A stretch of 64,000 nucleotides of DNA from CAWAHD01 sp963781785 (lineage in GTDB: Bacteria > Planctomycetota > Planctomycetia > Isosphaerales > Isosphaeraceae): positions 5,456,001 through 5,520,000 of the forward strand of contig CAWAHD010000002.1 of the NCBI GenBank assembly GCA_963781785.1. Reading direction: 5' to 3'. Of the stretch, positions 1-9,497 are shown in pieces. Numbering within the stretch: position 1 is the first letter of the stretch; the number at the start of each line of letters is the position of its first letter. The notes under the pieces were generated by a model. It was given only the letters and a program-made list of their open reading frames with translations, made no database searches and was not told the DNA's origin. The translations under genes were made by a program, and so were the position numbers.

Positions 1-3000
1 TGTCGTCGACCAGGTGGTGGAGCTTGAGCATGTAGATGTAACCGACGGTCACCCGCTGATCGAACTTGTCGCCGGTGCGGCCGTCGTAAAGGACGGCCTT
101 GCCGTTTTCGGGCAGGCCGGCGTCTTTCAAGCATTGGCGGATCGTCTCCTCGCTGGCGCCGTCGAACACGGGGCAGATGGCCTGGAACCCGAGCTTGGCG
201 GCGGCCCAGCCCAGGTGAGTTTCGAGGATCTGGCCCACGTTCATACGGCTGGGGACGCCCAGGGGGTTCAAGAGGATCTCGACGCCGGTGCCGTCCTCGA
301 GGAAGGGCATGTCCTCTTCGGGCAGGATCTTGGCGATAACGCCCTTGTTGCCGTGGCGGCCCGCCATCTTGTCGCCGACGGAGATCACGCGCTTGGTGGC
401 GATATACACCTTTACCATCTGGAGCACGCCCGAGGGGAGTTCATCGCCGCGCTTGAGGCTGTTGATCCGCCGCTCTTTCTCATCCTTGAGGGCTTCGATG
501 CGCGGGGCGTACTGGCGGACCGCCGCGCGGGCCTTGGTGAGGGCGTCGCCGCTGCGGATGTCGAGCGCGTCGAGCTTGAACTTATCGCTTTCCTCAATCA
601 GGTCCTTGGGGTCCTTGGAGCGGCCCAGAGGCTTGCCGGTCGACGGATCGGAGACGGGACCGCCGACGGCTTCCTCGAGCGCCTTGATCAACTGCTTGTA
701 TTCATCGGCAATCCGCACGTTCTCGGCGGATTCGGTGTCCTTGAGCTCTTTCTCGAACAGCTTGCGCTCGTCTTCGCTCAAGCTCATGCGGCGGCTGAAC
801 CGCTGGGTGTTGATGACGATGCCCTCGACGCCGGAAGGGACCTCGAGCGAGTCGTTCTTGACGTCCTCGCCCGCGCGGCCGAAGATTGCGTGCAACAGCT
901 TCTCTTCGGGGGTCAGCTCGCTCTTGCTCTTGGGAGCGACCTTGCCGACCAGGATGTCGCCGGGCTTGACGTAGGTACCGATCTGCACCACGCCGTTGTC
1001 GTCCAGGTTGCGCAGCGCCTTTTCCGACACGTTGGGGATGTCGCGGGTGAACTCTTCGCGGCCCAGCTTGGTCTCGCGGATCTCGATCTCGAACTCCTCG
1101 ATGTGAATCGAGGTATAAACATCGTCGCGCACCAGCTTCTCGCTGATGATGATCGCGTCCTCGAAGTTGTAGCCGTCCCAGGCCATGAACGCCACCAGGA
1201 CATTGCGCCCCAGCGACAGCTCGCCCTTGTAGGTCGAGGCGCCGTCGGCCAGGATCTCGCCCTGCTTGACCTTCTGGCCGACCTGGATCACCGGCTTTTG
1301 ATTCAAGCAGGTCCGCTCGTTCAAGCCGACGTACTTGCGCAATTTGTAGATATGGATGTGGTCGAGAATGATGCGGTTGGAGTCGACGTAGGTGACGGTG
1401 CCGTCCTCGGCCGCCCTCACGACCATGCCCGAATTGATGGCGACGGAGCGCTCCAGCCCGGTCGCGACGATCGGGGGCTCTGGAGATCAACAGCGGCACG
1501 GCCTGGCGCTGCATGTTCGAGCCCATCAAGGCGCGGTTGGCGTCGTCGTGCTCGAGGAACGGGATCAACCCGGCCGACACGCCCACCATCTGCTTGGGCG
1601 AGATGTCCATGAACTGGATCTGGTCGAGCGTCACGGACACGAAATCGGTCTGGTACCGGGCAGTGAGGGTCGAGACCTTGAGCTTGCCATGGTCGTCGAC
1701 GGGCGTGTCGGCGGGGGCAAGGTAGGCTTCGCTTTCCTCGTCGGCGCGCATCCAGACGACGGTATCGGTTGCCTTGCCGCTCTTGATCTTGCGATACGGG
1801 GTGATCAGGAACCCGTATTCATCGACGCCGCCGTAGATGCCGAGCGAGCTGATGAGTCCGATGTTGGTTCCCTCGGGGGTTTCGATGGGGCAGATGCGGC
1901 CGTAGTGCGAGATATGGACGTCGCGGACTTCGAAGCCGGCGCGTTTGCGGTTCAAGCCCCCGGGGCCCAGGGCGCTCAGCCGGCGCTCGTGGGTCAACTG
2001 AGCCAGCGGGTTGGTCTGGTCGACGACCTGGGACAGCTCGCCGCGGCCGAAGAAGTACTCGATGGCCGCGCTGATGCTCTTGGGATTGATCAGCGAGCGC
2101 GGCGTCATGTCTTCGACGTCTTTCAAGCTCATGCGCTCCTGAACGGTGCGGCGAAGCTTGAGGAAGCCCTTGCGCAATTCGTCGGAGGCGAGCTCGTCGA
2201 TCGTGCGGAGGCGCCGGTTGCCGAGGTGGTCGATGTCGTCGACGTGCCCCTTGTTGCGGCGGAGATTGAGAATGTACCGGATGGCGTTGACGTAGTCTTC
2301 CGGGTCGAGGGTCATGCGGTCTTCAGGGATGTCTTGATCGAACTTGCGGTTGATGCGGAACCGGCCGACCTTGCCCAGGCGGTAGCGGTTGGTATCGAAG
2401 AATTTTTCATGGAACAGCTCACGGGCTTTTTCGAGCTGGGGGGGGTTGCCGGGGCGGAGCCGCTGATAGATCCGCAAGAGGGCGCTTTCGTGGTCGGTGG
2501 TGGGGTCTTCCTGGAGCGACTGGAGGATCAGCGGGTCGCGCGAGTCCTTGAGGACGAGGATTTCACCGAGCGAGCCGGCGTCGGCCAGGACCTGCGCCTG
2601 GGTCTTGGAGATGGTGGTGCCGCTGTCGATCAAGACCTCGCCGGTATTGGGGTCGACGACATCTCCGCAGGCGATCCGGCCCTCGAGCTTGGCGGCCGCC
2701 TTGGGATCGGCCGAGTCGACGGGCTCGGACTCGTAGAACGCCTGGAGGATCGCTTCGTCGCTCGAGTACTGGGGGCTCATGGCGCGGAGCAGGGTCATCG
2801 ACGAGAACTTGCCCGACTGGTCGATGCGCACGCCCAGGGTGTCTTTCTTGGTCACCTGGAGCTCGATCCAGCTTCCCCGTTCCGGAATGACGCGGCAGGC
2901 GTGGAGCTTCTTGTCGCTGGACTCGATCTCGACGACGAAATCGACACCGGGGGAACGGTGAAGCTGGCTGACGACCACGCGTTCGGCGCCGTTGATGATG

Positions 3001-3401
3001 AACTCACCGCCGCCGATCATGATCGGCATGTCCCCCAGGTAGACCGATTCCTCGAGGGTGGTCTCACCCTTGTTGAGCCGGAGCCAGACGTGGAGCGGGC
3101 GGCCGTACGTCAAGCGGAGCTGGCGGCATTCGTCGGGGTCGTACCGCGGCTTGCCGAGGTCGTAATGGAGGTATTCGAGCTTGAGGGTCTTGTCGTAGCT
3201 CTCGATCGGGAAAATCTCGGAGAAGACGCCCTCGAGCCCGGCCTCGCCCCGCTTGTCGGCGGGCAAGTCGGCCTGGAGGAACCGCGCGTAGCTGCGGGTC
3301 TGGATCTGAGTGAGGTCCGGCACCGGAAACTCGTCGGAGATCCGGCCGAAATTCCGTTTCTTACCAGGGATGATTCGCCTGACGTTGGTCGGGGTGGACA
3401 T
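1..3401 (-). CDS. rpoB: RNA polymerase beta subunit, frameshifted and cut by the window edge
   Basis: Catalytic beta subunit of RNA polymerase, last gene of the ribosomal protein/RNA polymerase cluster. The start ATG at 3399-3401 has a GAGGAG ribosome site about 8 bases upstream and gives MSTPTNVRRIIPGKKRNFG. Recognisable beta segments follow in order, including the HRSPGVDF stretch, ICPIETPEGTNIGLI and the MGSNMQRQAVPL switch region. Just after AVPLLISRAP the frame changes at a run of five G on the plus strand (1473-1477). Dropping one base restores IVATGLERS and an uninterrupted beta C-terminal half through GDKMAGRHGNKGV, down to LKLHHLVDD at the window edge. About the last 100 residues lie outside. 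Since the gene is essential, the shift is best read as a sequence error. It follows rplL with a 130-base gap. Confidence 0.96.
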
Positions 3402-3487
3402 GGGGTTGCGCTCCTCAAAGAGATGAATGTGCAGGCCGGTCGGCCGGCCACGATCCTCGGGCCGCCCATGCGCCCTGGAATACCCGA

Positions 3488-3512
3488 TCCCGGCGCGAAC
3501 ACGGCGCCGGGA
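3488..3512 (-). promoter_or_regulatory. Hairpin in the rplL-rpoB gap
   Basis: A perfect 9-bp stem (TCCCGGCGC with GCGCCGGGA, 7-base loop) lies between rplL and rpoB and is not followed by a T run on the transcribed strand. In Escherichia coli the same gap holds an attenuator and an RNase III site that set the ratio of L7/L12 to beta. A similar attenuation or processing role here is inference. Confidence 0.45.
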
Positions 3513-3531
3513 CGGGGCCAGGCTGAGGAGA

Positions 3532-3948
3532 TTACTTGATCTTGACAGTCGCGCCGGTGTCTTCGAGCTCTTTCTTGAGCTTCTCGGCATCTTCCTTGGA
3601 GAGGCCGGTCTTGACGTCCTTGGGAGCGGCTTCGACCAGGTCCTTGGCCTCCTTGAGGCCCAGACTGGTGGCCGCGCGCACCACCTTGATGACCTGGATC
3701 TTGTTGGGGCCGATCGCCTCGAGGGAGACATCGAACTCGGTCTTGGGCGGGGGAGCCGCCTCACCGGCGCCGCCGCCGGCGCCGCCGCCCATGGCCGGGC
3801 CGGCAACGGCAACGGCCGCGGCTTCCAGGCCGTAGGTGTCCTTGAGGTACTTCGTCAGTTGAAGAACCTCGAGGACCTTCATGTTGACCAGTGAATCGCC
3901 CAGGGTCTTGATGTTATCGGCGAACGGAGTCGCTTCCGCGGTGGACAT
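3532..3948 (-). CDS. rplL: 50S ribosomal protein L7/L12
   Basis: Stalk protein L7/L12, 138 residues against about 120 usual; it recruits translation factors to the large subunit. An N-terminal helical dimerisation part (residues 1-45) is followed by an Ala/Gly-rich hinge at about 46-70 and the conserved C-terminal domain, with EFDV near residue 71 and IKVVRAATSLGLKEAKDLVE. The hinge is longer and more glycine-rich than in most bacteria. An AGGAAAGGA ribosome site precedes the ATG. It follows rplJ by 167 bases and is cotranscribed with rpoB. Confidence 0.97.
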   Translation of the reverse strand: MSTAEATPFADNIKTLGDSLVNMKVLEVLQLTKYLKDTYGLEAAAVAVAGPAMGGGAGGGAGEAAPPPKTEFDVSLEAIGPNKIQVIKVVRAATSLGLKEAKDLVEAAPKDVKTGLSKEDAEKLKKELEDTGATVKIK

Positions 3949-4115
3949 GGGAAAAAAGGTCCTTTCCTGATGAAACGTAAGGGTTCGAGGTCCTGCGTGT
4001 TTGACGGTCCCGAGCGGACGCCCGCCTCGGGCCGCACTGAGCGATCAACTGATCGTTTCCCAGCATTTCAACCTGGTTCGTGGACAAGACGTATTTCCAC
4101 GGCGTTCGGGCCGTT

Positions 4116-4775
4116 TCAAGGGGCTTCCGGCGGGGCAGCGGCTGGCGGCGGATCGGCCGCTTCCGGAGGGGCAGCGGCTGGCGGCGGATCGGCTGCCGCC
4201 GGCGGGGTGACCTCTGGCGGCACGGCCTCGGCCACGGCCTCGGGCAGCTTTTCACCGCTCTCCTGGGCGCGCTTGATCAGGGCCTCGAGCTGGCCGACCA
4301 GGGTCGATGACGGTGACGACAAGAGCGCCAGAGTCTGGCGGGCCGGCCCCAGGATCAAAGCGAGCACCTGGCCGATCAAAACCTCGCGGCTCGGGAGCTT
4401 GGTGATGTCTTCGACCTGCTCCGGGCCGACGACGACGCCGTCGACCGCTCCCCCCTTGATCTCCGGCTTCTTGAGCAACTTGACCTGGGCCGTCATTTCC
4501 TTGGCGAGCTCGGCGATCCCTTCGCCGCCCCAGGCAACCGCCGAGGGGCCATCCAGGAACCGGTTTAGCCCATCCATCCCCAGCTCGGAGAAAACACGGC
4601 GAGCCAGCGAGTTCTTGAGCACTCTCAGGCGAATCGACTTCTTGCGCAGGTGCCGGCGCAGGTTGTGCTCGCCATTGGCATCCAGGTCCTTGAGGTTCAC
4701 GATCAAGAGGGACCGGCTGCCGTCCAGGTCGGCACGAAGCTGGTTCATCATCAGTTCTTTAACATATTTGCTCAT
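4116..4775 (-). CDS. rplJ: 50S ribosomal protein L10 with Pro/Ala-rich tail
   Basis: L10 anchors the L7/L12 dimers to 23S rRNA. The start chosen is the ATG at 4773-4775 (MSKYVKELM), because a GAGGGA ribosome site precedes it; an alternative TTG lies 12 bases upstream. About 175 residues show the normal L10 fold, including the LKNSLARR segment. The last 45 or so residues form a Pro/Ala-rich tail that ends in two near-identical 12-residue repeats. The tail extends beyond the L7/L12-binding helix and is unusual. It lies between rplA and rplL, as in other bacteria. Confidence 0.96.
   Translation of the reverse strand: MSKYVKELMMNQLRADLDGSRSLLIVNLKDLDANGEHNLRRHLRKKSIRLRVLKNSLARRVFSELGMDGLNRFLDGPSAVAWGGEGIAELAKEMTAQVKLLKKPEIKGGAVDGVVVGPEQVEDITKLPSREVLIGQVLALILGPARQTLALLSSPSSTLVGQLEALIKRAQESGEKLPEAVAEAVPPEVTPPAAADPPPAAAPPEAADPPPAAAPPEAP
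4123..4194 (-). repeat. Tandem 36-bp repeat inside rplJ
   Basis: Two adjacent 36-base units (4123-4158 and 4159-4194) differ at only two positions and encode the duplicated Pro/Ala/Asp stretch at the end of L10. The length is a multiple of three, so copy number can change without breaking the frame. Confidence 0.85.
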
Positions 4776-4863
4776 GACTTCCCTCAAGGTTCCCCGTCTA
4801 CACGAATCGGATCGGTCGAAGCCAAATAGCCCAAGGGCGGCGCGGCCGGCCCGGGGATCGGGC

Positions 4864-5544
4864 TCAGGCCGAGACCCGGATACCCGGGCTCATCGTCGCC
4901 GAGATGGTGACCGAGCGGATATAGGTCCCCTTGGCGGCCGCCGGCTTGAGCGACCGCAGATAATTCAAGAAGGCGTTGATGTTTTCGGTCAACTGCTCCT
5001 CACTGAAGGCGAGCTTGCCGACCGGCACGGCGACGTTGCCTCCCTTGTCGTTGCGGAACTCGATCTTGCCCGCCTTGAATTCGCGGACGGCCGCAGAGAT
5101 GTCGGTTGTGACGGTCCCGGAACGCGGCGAGGGCATGAGGCCGCGGGGGCCCAGCACCCGGCCCAGCGGGCCGACAACACCCATCATGTCGGGGGTGGCC
5201 AGGGCCACGTCGAAGTCCATCGTGCCCGCTTTGATCTGCTGGGCCAGGTCGTCGGCCCCCACGATATCGGCGCCGGCGGCCCGGGCCTTTTCGGCATTGT
5301 CGCCCTGGGCGAACACCGCCACGCGAACACTCTTGCCGATGCCGTGCGGCAGTGCGACTGATCCCCGCACGTTCTGATCGGTCTGCTTGGGGTCGATCCC
5401 GAGATGGGTCGACACCTCCACCGTCTGGTTGAACTTCGTCGTGTTGAAGCCCTTCAAGAGCCGCACGGCCTCGGGGAGAGGGACGGGGCCGGCGGACTTG
5501 AGCTTTCCGGTCAACGCGCGAAACCGCTTCGAATGCTTTGCCAA
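4864..5544 (-). CDS. rplA: 50S ribosomal protein L1
   Basis: L1 forms the mobile stalk at the tRNA exit site and in many bacteria represses its own operon. The protein is 226 residues if translation starts at the TTG of 5542-5544 (MAKHSKRFRAL), which has a clear AAAGGAG ribosome site 8 bases upstream; the longer reading to 5592 has none. Diagnostic L1 stretches are present: the GRVLGPRGLMPSPRSGTV signature and FRNDKGGNV. It is preceded by a tRNA gene instead of directly by rplK, and followed by rplJ after 88 bases. Confidence 0.96.
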   Translation of the reverse strand: MAKHSKRFRALTGKLKSAGPVPLPEAVRLLKGFNTTKFNQTVEVSTHLGIDPKQTDQNVRGSVALPHGIGKSVRVAVFAQGDNAEKARAAGADIVGADDLAQQIKAGTMDFDVALATPDMMGVVGPLGRVLGPRGLMPSPRSGTVTTDISAAVREFKAGKIEFRNDKGGNVAVPVGKLAFSEEQLTENINAFLNYLRSLKPAAAKGTYIRSVTISATMSPGIRVSA

Positions 5545-5652
5545 AACGTTCGCTCCTTTCTCAATAGGGGAGCTGCCGCCCAGGAGTTCCAATTCCGGCT
5601 GCCGGCGGGCGGTCGCGCCTGGTTCAGCCGCTTGATCGGAAAAGACCGCAAG

Positions 5653-5724
5653 TAGGCGAGGAGGGGATCGAACCCTCGTACGGCCCTTATAAGGGACCTG
5701 CTCTGACCACTGAGCTACTCGCCC
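5653..5724 (-). tRNA. tRNA-Ile, anticodon TAT
   Basis: A 72-base cloverleaf can be folded: acceptor GGGCGAG with CTCGCCT (one G-T pair), D stem GCTC/GAGC, anticodon stem GGTCC/GGGCC with one G-T pair, anticodon loop CTTATAA, and T stem GAGGG/CCCTC with loop TTCGATC. Position 33 is T, so the anticodon is TAT, which reads AUA (isoleucine). CCA is not encoded. It lies in the gap between rplK and rplA on the same strand. Most bacteria read AUA with a lysidine-modified CAT tRNA instead. Confidence 0.88.
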
Positions 5725-5826
5725 ATGATTTTGTGCTGGCGGCGACCAGTGCGTATCTGGAACCGGTTCCGCCCCAACCTGGGCGTGCTCATCGTTATTC
5801 CTTTCTGGGTGCCAGGGTTTCGCGAT

Positions 5827-6252
5827 TCAACTCTTGATCTCGACGCCCATGCTCCGGGCGGTGCCCGCAATGATCCGGCAGGCGTGCTCCAGGTCTCTGG
5901 CGTTCAGGTCGGCCAGCTTGGTCTCGGCGATCTTCTTCACCTGGTCGGGCGTGACCGTGCCGACCTTCGTCTTGTGCGGCTCGGGGGAGCCGGCCGCGAT
6001 GCCCGCAGCCTGCTTGAGGAGCACGGCCGCCGGCGGGCTTTTGGTGATGAACTCGAAGGTGCGATCCGAGTAGATCGTGATCTCGACCGGGATCGTCGTC
6101 CCTTTCATCTCCTTGGTCCGTTCGTTGAACTGCATCACGAACTGACCGATATTCACTCCATGCTGCCCCAGCGCCGGGCCTACCGGCGGCGCCGGGGTGG
6201 CTTGACCGCCGGGGCACTGGAGCTTCACTTTCGCCGTCATCACCTTGGCCAT
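5827..6252 (-). CDS. rplK: 50S ribosomal protein L11
   Basis: L11, 141 residues, the usual length; it binds the GTPase-associated centre of 23S rRNA. The N-terminal domain shows PPVGPALGQHGVNI, and the C-terminal RNA-binding domain runs to the end with ARDLEHACRIIAGTARSMG. The ATG at 6252 is 43 bases downstream of the nusG stop, consistent with cotranscription from nusG. Confidence 0.97.
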   Translation of the reverse strand: MAKVMTAKVKLQCPGGQATPAPPVGPALGQHGVNIGQFVMQFNERTKEMKGTTIPVEITIYSDRTFEFITKSPPAAVLLKQAAGIAAGSPEPHKTKVGTVTPDQVKKIAETKLADLNARDLEHACRIIAGTARSMGVEIKS

Positions 6253-6295
6253 TCTTGGTTCTCACTCGCCTTCAGGCGGATTGTTTGCCGGAAAT

Positions 6296-7054
6296 TCAGA
6301 TGCGTTCCAGTTGCCAGTATTCGAGGTCGACGGGCGTGGGACGGTTGAAGATGATCAGCATCACCTTGACCAGGCCTCGGCCCTCGATGACTTCCTCGAC
6401 GGTCCCCTCGAAGTTCTCGAACGGGCCGTCCTTGATCTTGACGCGATCGCCGCGCTCGACGTCGATGCGCACCTTGGGGGTTTCGGCCGTGGTTTTCTCT
6501 TCTTCCTGATGGAGCATCTGGTTGACTTCGGAATCGGGCATCTTGGACGGCGTACCGTGCGCGCCGACGAAGTCGCCGACACCGGGCGTTTCCCGCACCA
6601 GGAACCACGTTTTCTCGTTGAGCTCCATCTGGATCATGATGTAGCCGGGGTAGGTCTTGCGCTCGACGATGCGTTTCTTGTTGTTGCGGATCTCGGTGAT
6701 CTTCTCCGTGGGGACGACGATCTGGCCGAAATAGCGCTCGAGCCCCTGGATCTTGACGCGACGCTGGAGGGCGTCGCGGATCGTGTCCTCGCGGGAGCTC
6801 TGGACCTTGAGCACGTACCAGACGAGCTCGGGGGCGGGCTCATCGTCGTCGACAGCGACCTTGGGCGCGCCGGCGGCCGGGACGGCACCGGCCGCCGCTA
6901 CGGCCGGCTGCCCGCCGTCAGGGGTCTGCTCCTCGACTTCGATGGCCGACTCGAGGGCAACCTTTTCCTCCGGGGGCTCGGCCGGGACGCCTTCGGGCGG
7001 AGTCGGGTCGTGTGGCTTGGGGGTCGAATGGCTCATGGTGGAATCAGTCATCAT
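6296..7054 (-). CDS. nusG: Transcription termination/antitermination factor NusG with N-terminal extension
   Basis: NusG, 252 residues against about 180 usual. Residues 78-180 form the NGN domain (WYVLKVQSSRED near 79, YPGYIMIQM near 140, VRETPGVGDFVG near 157). The C-terminal KOW domain begins near 200 with GDRVKIKDGPFENFEGTVEEV. The first 75 or so residues are Pro/Ala/Glu-rich and low in complexity, which is unusual. It binds RNA polymerase and links it to Rho or ribosomal S10. It sits between secE and rplK, the common bacterial order. The start is uncertain by up to six codons because no strong ribosome site is visible. Confidence 0.95.
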   Translation of the reverse strand: MMTDSTMSHSTPKPHDPTPPEGVPAEPPEEKVALESAIEVEEQTPDGGQPAVAAAGAVPAAGAPKVAVDDDEPAPELVWYVLKVQSSREDTIRDALQRRVKIQGLERYFGQIVVPTEKITEIRNNKKRIVERKTYPGYIMIQMELNEKTWFLVRETPGVGDFVGAHGTPSKMPDSEVNQMLHQEEEKTTAETPKVRIDVERGDRVKIKDGPFENFEGTVEEVIEGRGLVKVMLIIFNRPTPVDLEYWQLERI

Positions 7055-7139
7055 ACGCGGGCGGGATCGGAAAATCGGTCAAGAGTCCGGCCAGAAGGCC
7101 GGAGCGTGGTTCGGGACGGCTCGCGCCGCTCTTTTCGAG

Positions 7140-7712
7140 TCAAGCCGTTGATCCCAGGCCTCCACCGCCCGAGAAACTGAGCACCCCAAGCCACTGGAGC
7201 AAGTAAGTCCAGAGCGTGTCGACCAGGAACAGAAACAAAGCCATGATCAGGACAGTGGTCAACACGACGGTCGTTGCTCGGAACAGGTCGTCCTTGCTGG
7301 TCCACGAGACCTTGTTCATCTCGGCCTCGGTGGCAATCAGAAACTCGGCAAACGGCGGAAAATGGACAATCCTAAAGATGAGCCATCCGAGCACCAACGC
7401 AAACGAGGTCGTCAGCCCATAGTGCCAATATGTACCGTAATTGCCCGGGAACTCCTTCGTGGTGTCATAGACTCTCCAGGCCCCGGCGGCGGCGATCGAG
7501 CCCAGTCCAACGGCCGTGTAAACGCGGACATACCAGCCTTGCATCGGCTTGTAGACGTCGGCCCGAGCCAGATTCGCTACGAACTGGGCGAACAGACCGC
7601 GGGGAGCACCCGAGGATTTCCCCTTGCTGGGCTTGGGCGATTCTGCCTTCTTATCCGTACCGCCCAGCCGGGCCGTCTTTGCAGAGTTTAATTCGTCTTT
7701 CAATTTACCCAT
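7140..7712 (-). CDS. secE: Preprotein translocase subunit SecE
   Basis: SecE clamps the SecY channel in the cytoplasmic membrane. The start taken is the ATG at 7710-7712 (MGKLKDELNSAK), with GAGGAAG just upstream; a longer reading would run into tRNA-Trp. The product is 190 residues with a charged Ser/Lys-rich N-terminus and three predicted membrane helices. The diagnostic amphipathic segment IATEAEMNKVSWTSKDDLFR precedes the last helix. The three-helix form resembles the enterobacterial one and differs from the single-helix form of many bacteria. It is followed by nusG, as usual. Confidence 0.92.
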   Translation of the reverse strand: MGKLKDELNSAKTARLGGTDKKAESPKPSKGKSSGAPRGLFAQFVANLARADVYKPMQGWYVRVYTAVGLGSIAAAGAWRVYDTTKEFPGNYGTYWHYGLTTSFALVLGWLIFRIVHFPPFAEFLIATEAEMNKVSWTSKDDLFRATTVVLTTVLIMALFLFLVDTLWTYLLQWLGVLSFSGGGGLGSTA

Positions 7713-7766
7713 GGTCTTCCTCGGATTCTTGTCCGCACCGCCCTCCGCCAAGCCGCCTTGCGACAG

Positions 7767-7839
7767 CACGAGCGGAGGGAATCGAACCCCCAACCGCCGG
7801 TTTTGGAAACCGGTGCTCTGCCAGTTGAGCTACGCTCGT
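7767..7839 (-). tRNA. tRNA-Trp, anticodon CCA
   Basis: A 73-base cloverleaf with a perfect 7-bp acceptor (ACGAGCG/CGCTCGT), D stem GCTC/GAGC, anticodon stem CCGGT/ACCGG, loop TTCCAAA giving anticodon CCA, and T loop TTCGATT. It lies between rpmG and secE, the common order in tuf-secE-nusG clusters. Confidence 0.95.
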
Positions 7840-7931
7840 ATTTCCCGAACGGCCGTTGCATCTTGCTTCCCGGGGTCCTGATAGATCGGACGGCTTGCAC
7901 GACGAAACTCGCGGTGGGGCTTACGTCTGCG

Positions 7932-8084
7932 TTATTTTTTGCGCGATTCCTTGTGGGGCGTATGTTTTCGTTCCCGGCGGCAATACTTCTTGAGCTCGAG
8001 GCGATTGGCGCCGCGGGTCTCCTTCTGGACGCGGTAGTTTCGATCTCCGCACGTGGTGCATTCGAGCCAGACGTATTCACGCAT
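7932..8084 (-). CDS. rpmG: 50S ribosomal protein L33
   Basis: A 50-residue L33. Of two nearby ATG codons, the one at 8082-8084 is chosen because AGGAG lies 7 bases upstream; it is only one base from the other ATG. The protein starts MREYVWLECTTCGDRNY, with the first CxxC pair at residues 9 and 12, and ends with KKYCRRERKHTPHKESRKK. The second pair keeps only one Cys (CRRE), as in many bacterial L33 forms. It lies between tuf and tRNA-Trp. Confidence 0.93.
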   Translation of the reverse strand: MREYVWLECTTCGDRNYRVQKETRGANRLELKKYCRRERKHTPHKESRKK

Positions 8085-8285
8085 CAGCATGCTCCTGCGT
8101 TTGTCCCCGGTCGGATGGTGCGATCGAGGCGACGGCAGGGGTCATAGTGCCTGCCGGGTTTGAGGGTGCGAACGGGCCAGGGACCCAAGAAGATCAGACG
8201 ACGAAGGAGCATGGAGCATAGATCGGACAGCACGGATCCAGGCTCCTCGAACGATCGACCGGCGGTTGGGCGGAGGCGTGGTGTT

Positions 8286-9497
8286 TCACTCGAGGATCTT
8301 GGCCACGACGCCGGCGCCGACGGTCTTGCCTCCCTCGCGGATCGCGAATCGAAGGCTTTCCTCCATGGCGATCGGCGTTTGCAGCTCGACCGTCATCTTG
8401 ATGTTGTCGCCCGGCATGCACATTTCGGCCTCGCTGTTGTCCTCGGACAGCAGGTTGAGGACCGAGCCGGTCACGTCGGTGGTGCGGAAGTAGAACTGGG
8501 GTCGATACCCTTTGAAGAACGGGGTGTGCCGTCCTCCTTCCTCCTTGCTCAGGACATAGACCTCGGCCTCGAACTTGGTGTGGGGAGTGATCGAGTTGGG
8601 CTTGCAGACGACCTGGCCGCGCTCGAGGTCGGTTTTCTCGATTCCTCGGAGCAGGACGCCGACGTTGTCTCCGGCAATTCCTTCGTCGAGGGTTTTCTGG
8701 AAGGCCTCGACTCCGGTGATGGTGGAGGCTCGCTTGGCGCCGAAGCCGATGATCTCGACCGGGTCGCCGACCTTGCACTTGCCGCGCTCGATCCGGCCGG
8801 TGCCGACCGTGCCGCGGCCCTTGATCGAGAAGACGTCTTCGATGGGCATCAAGAACGGCTTGTCGATTTCCCGAACGGGCTCGGGAATGTAATCGTCCAT
8901 GGCCTTGACCAGGTCGATGATCGGCTGGGCGGCCTTGGGATCCTTGGGGTTATCGAGCGCCGGGCGGCTGCTGCCGCGGATGATCGGGATCTCGTCGCCC
9001 GGGAACTTGTAGTGCGTCAACAGTTCGCGCAGCTCGAGCTCGACCAGCTCGAGGAGCTCTTCGTCGTCGACCAGGTCGATCTTGTTGAGGAACACGACCA
9101 GGGCCGGCACGCCGACCTGGCGGGCCAGGAGGATGTGCTCGCGAGTCTGGGGCATCGGACCATCGGCGGCCGAGACCACCAGGATGGCGCCGTCCATCTG
9201 GGCGGCGCCGGTGATCATGTTCTTGATGTAGTCGGCGTGGCCCGGGCAGTCGATGTGTGCGTAGTGCCGCTTGTCGCTCTCGTACTCGACGTGCGAGACG
9301 GCGATCGTGACGGTCTTGGTCGAGTCGCGGACGGTGCCTCCCTTGGCGATGTCCGCGTAGGACTTGGTCTTGGCTCGGCCGCGCTCGGCGAGGACGGCCA
9401 GGATGGCGGCCGTCAGCGTCGTCTTGCCGTGGTCAATGTGCCCGATCGTGCCCACGTTGACGTGTGGCTTGGTTCTGGTGAAAGTTTCCTTGGCCAT
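8286..9497 (-). CDS. tuf: Translation elongation factor Tu
   Basis: EF-Tu, 403 residues, delivers aminoacyl-tRNA to the ribosome. The start is the ATG at 9495-9497 (MAKETFTRTKPHVNVG). G-protein motifs are intact: GHIDHGKT at 19-26, DCPGHADY and NKID. The C-terminal beta-barrel domains follow (TGVEAFQKTLDEG, GYRPQFYFRTTDVTG). Slight length excess over the 394 residues of E. coli comes from small insertions. It is preceded by four tRNA genes and followed by rpmG. Confidence 0.98.
   Translation of the reverse strand: MAKETFTRTKPHVNVGTIGHIDHGKTTLTAAILAVLAERGRAKTKSYADIAKGGTVRDSTKTVTIAVSHVEYESDKRHYAHIDCPGHADYIKNMITGAAQMDGAILVVSAADGPMPQTREHILLARQVGVPALVVFLNKIDLVDDEELLELVELELRELLTHYKFPGDEIPIIRGSSRPALDNPKDPKAAQPIIDLVKAMDDYIPEPVREIDKPFLMPIEDVFSIKGRGTVGTGRIERGKCKVGDPVEIIGFGAKRASTITGVEAFQKTLDEGIAGDNVGVLLRGIEKTDLERGQVVCKPNSITPHTKFEAEVYVLSKEEGGRHTPFFKGYRPQFYFRTTDVTGSVLNLLSEDNSEAEMCMPGDNIKMTVELQTPIAMEESLRFAIREGGKTVGAGVVAKILE

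Noticed and set aside
1392..3539. Long plus-strand open frame of 715 codons
   Set aside because: It is the mirror of rpoB; the minus strand gives the conserved beta-subunit sequence throughout.
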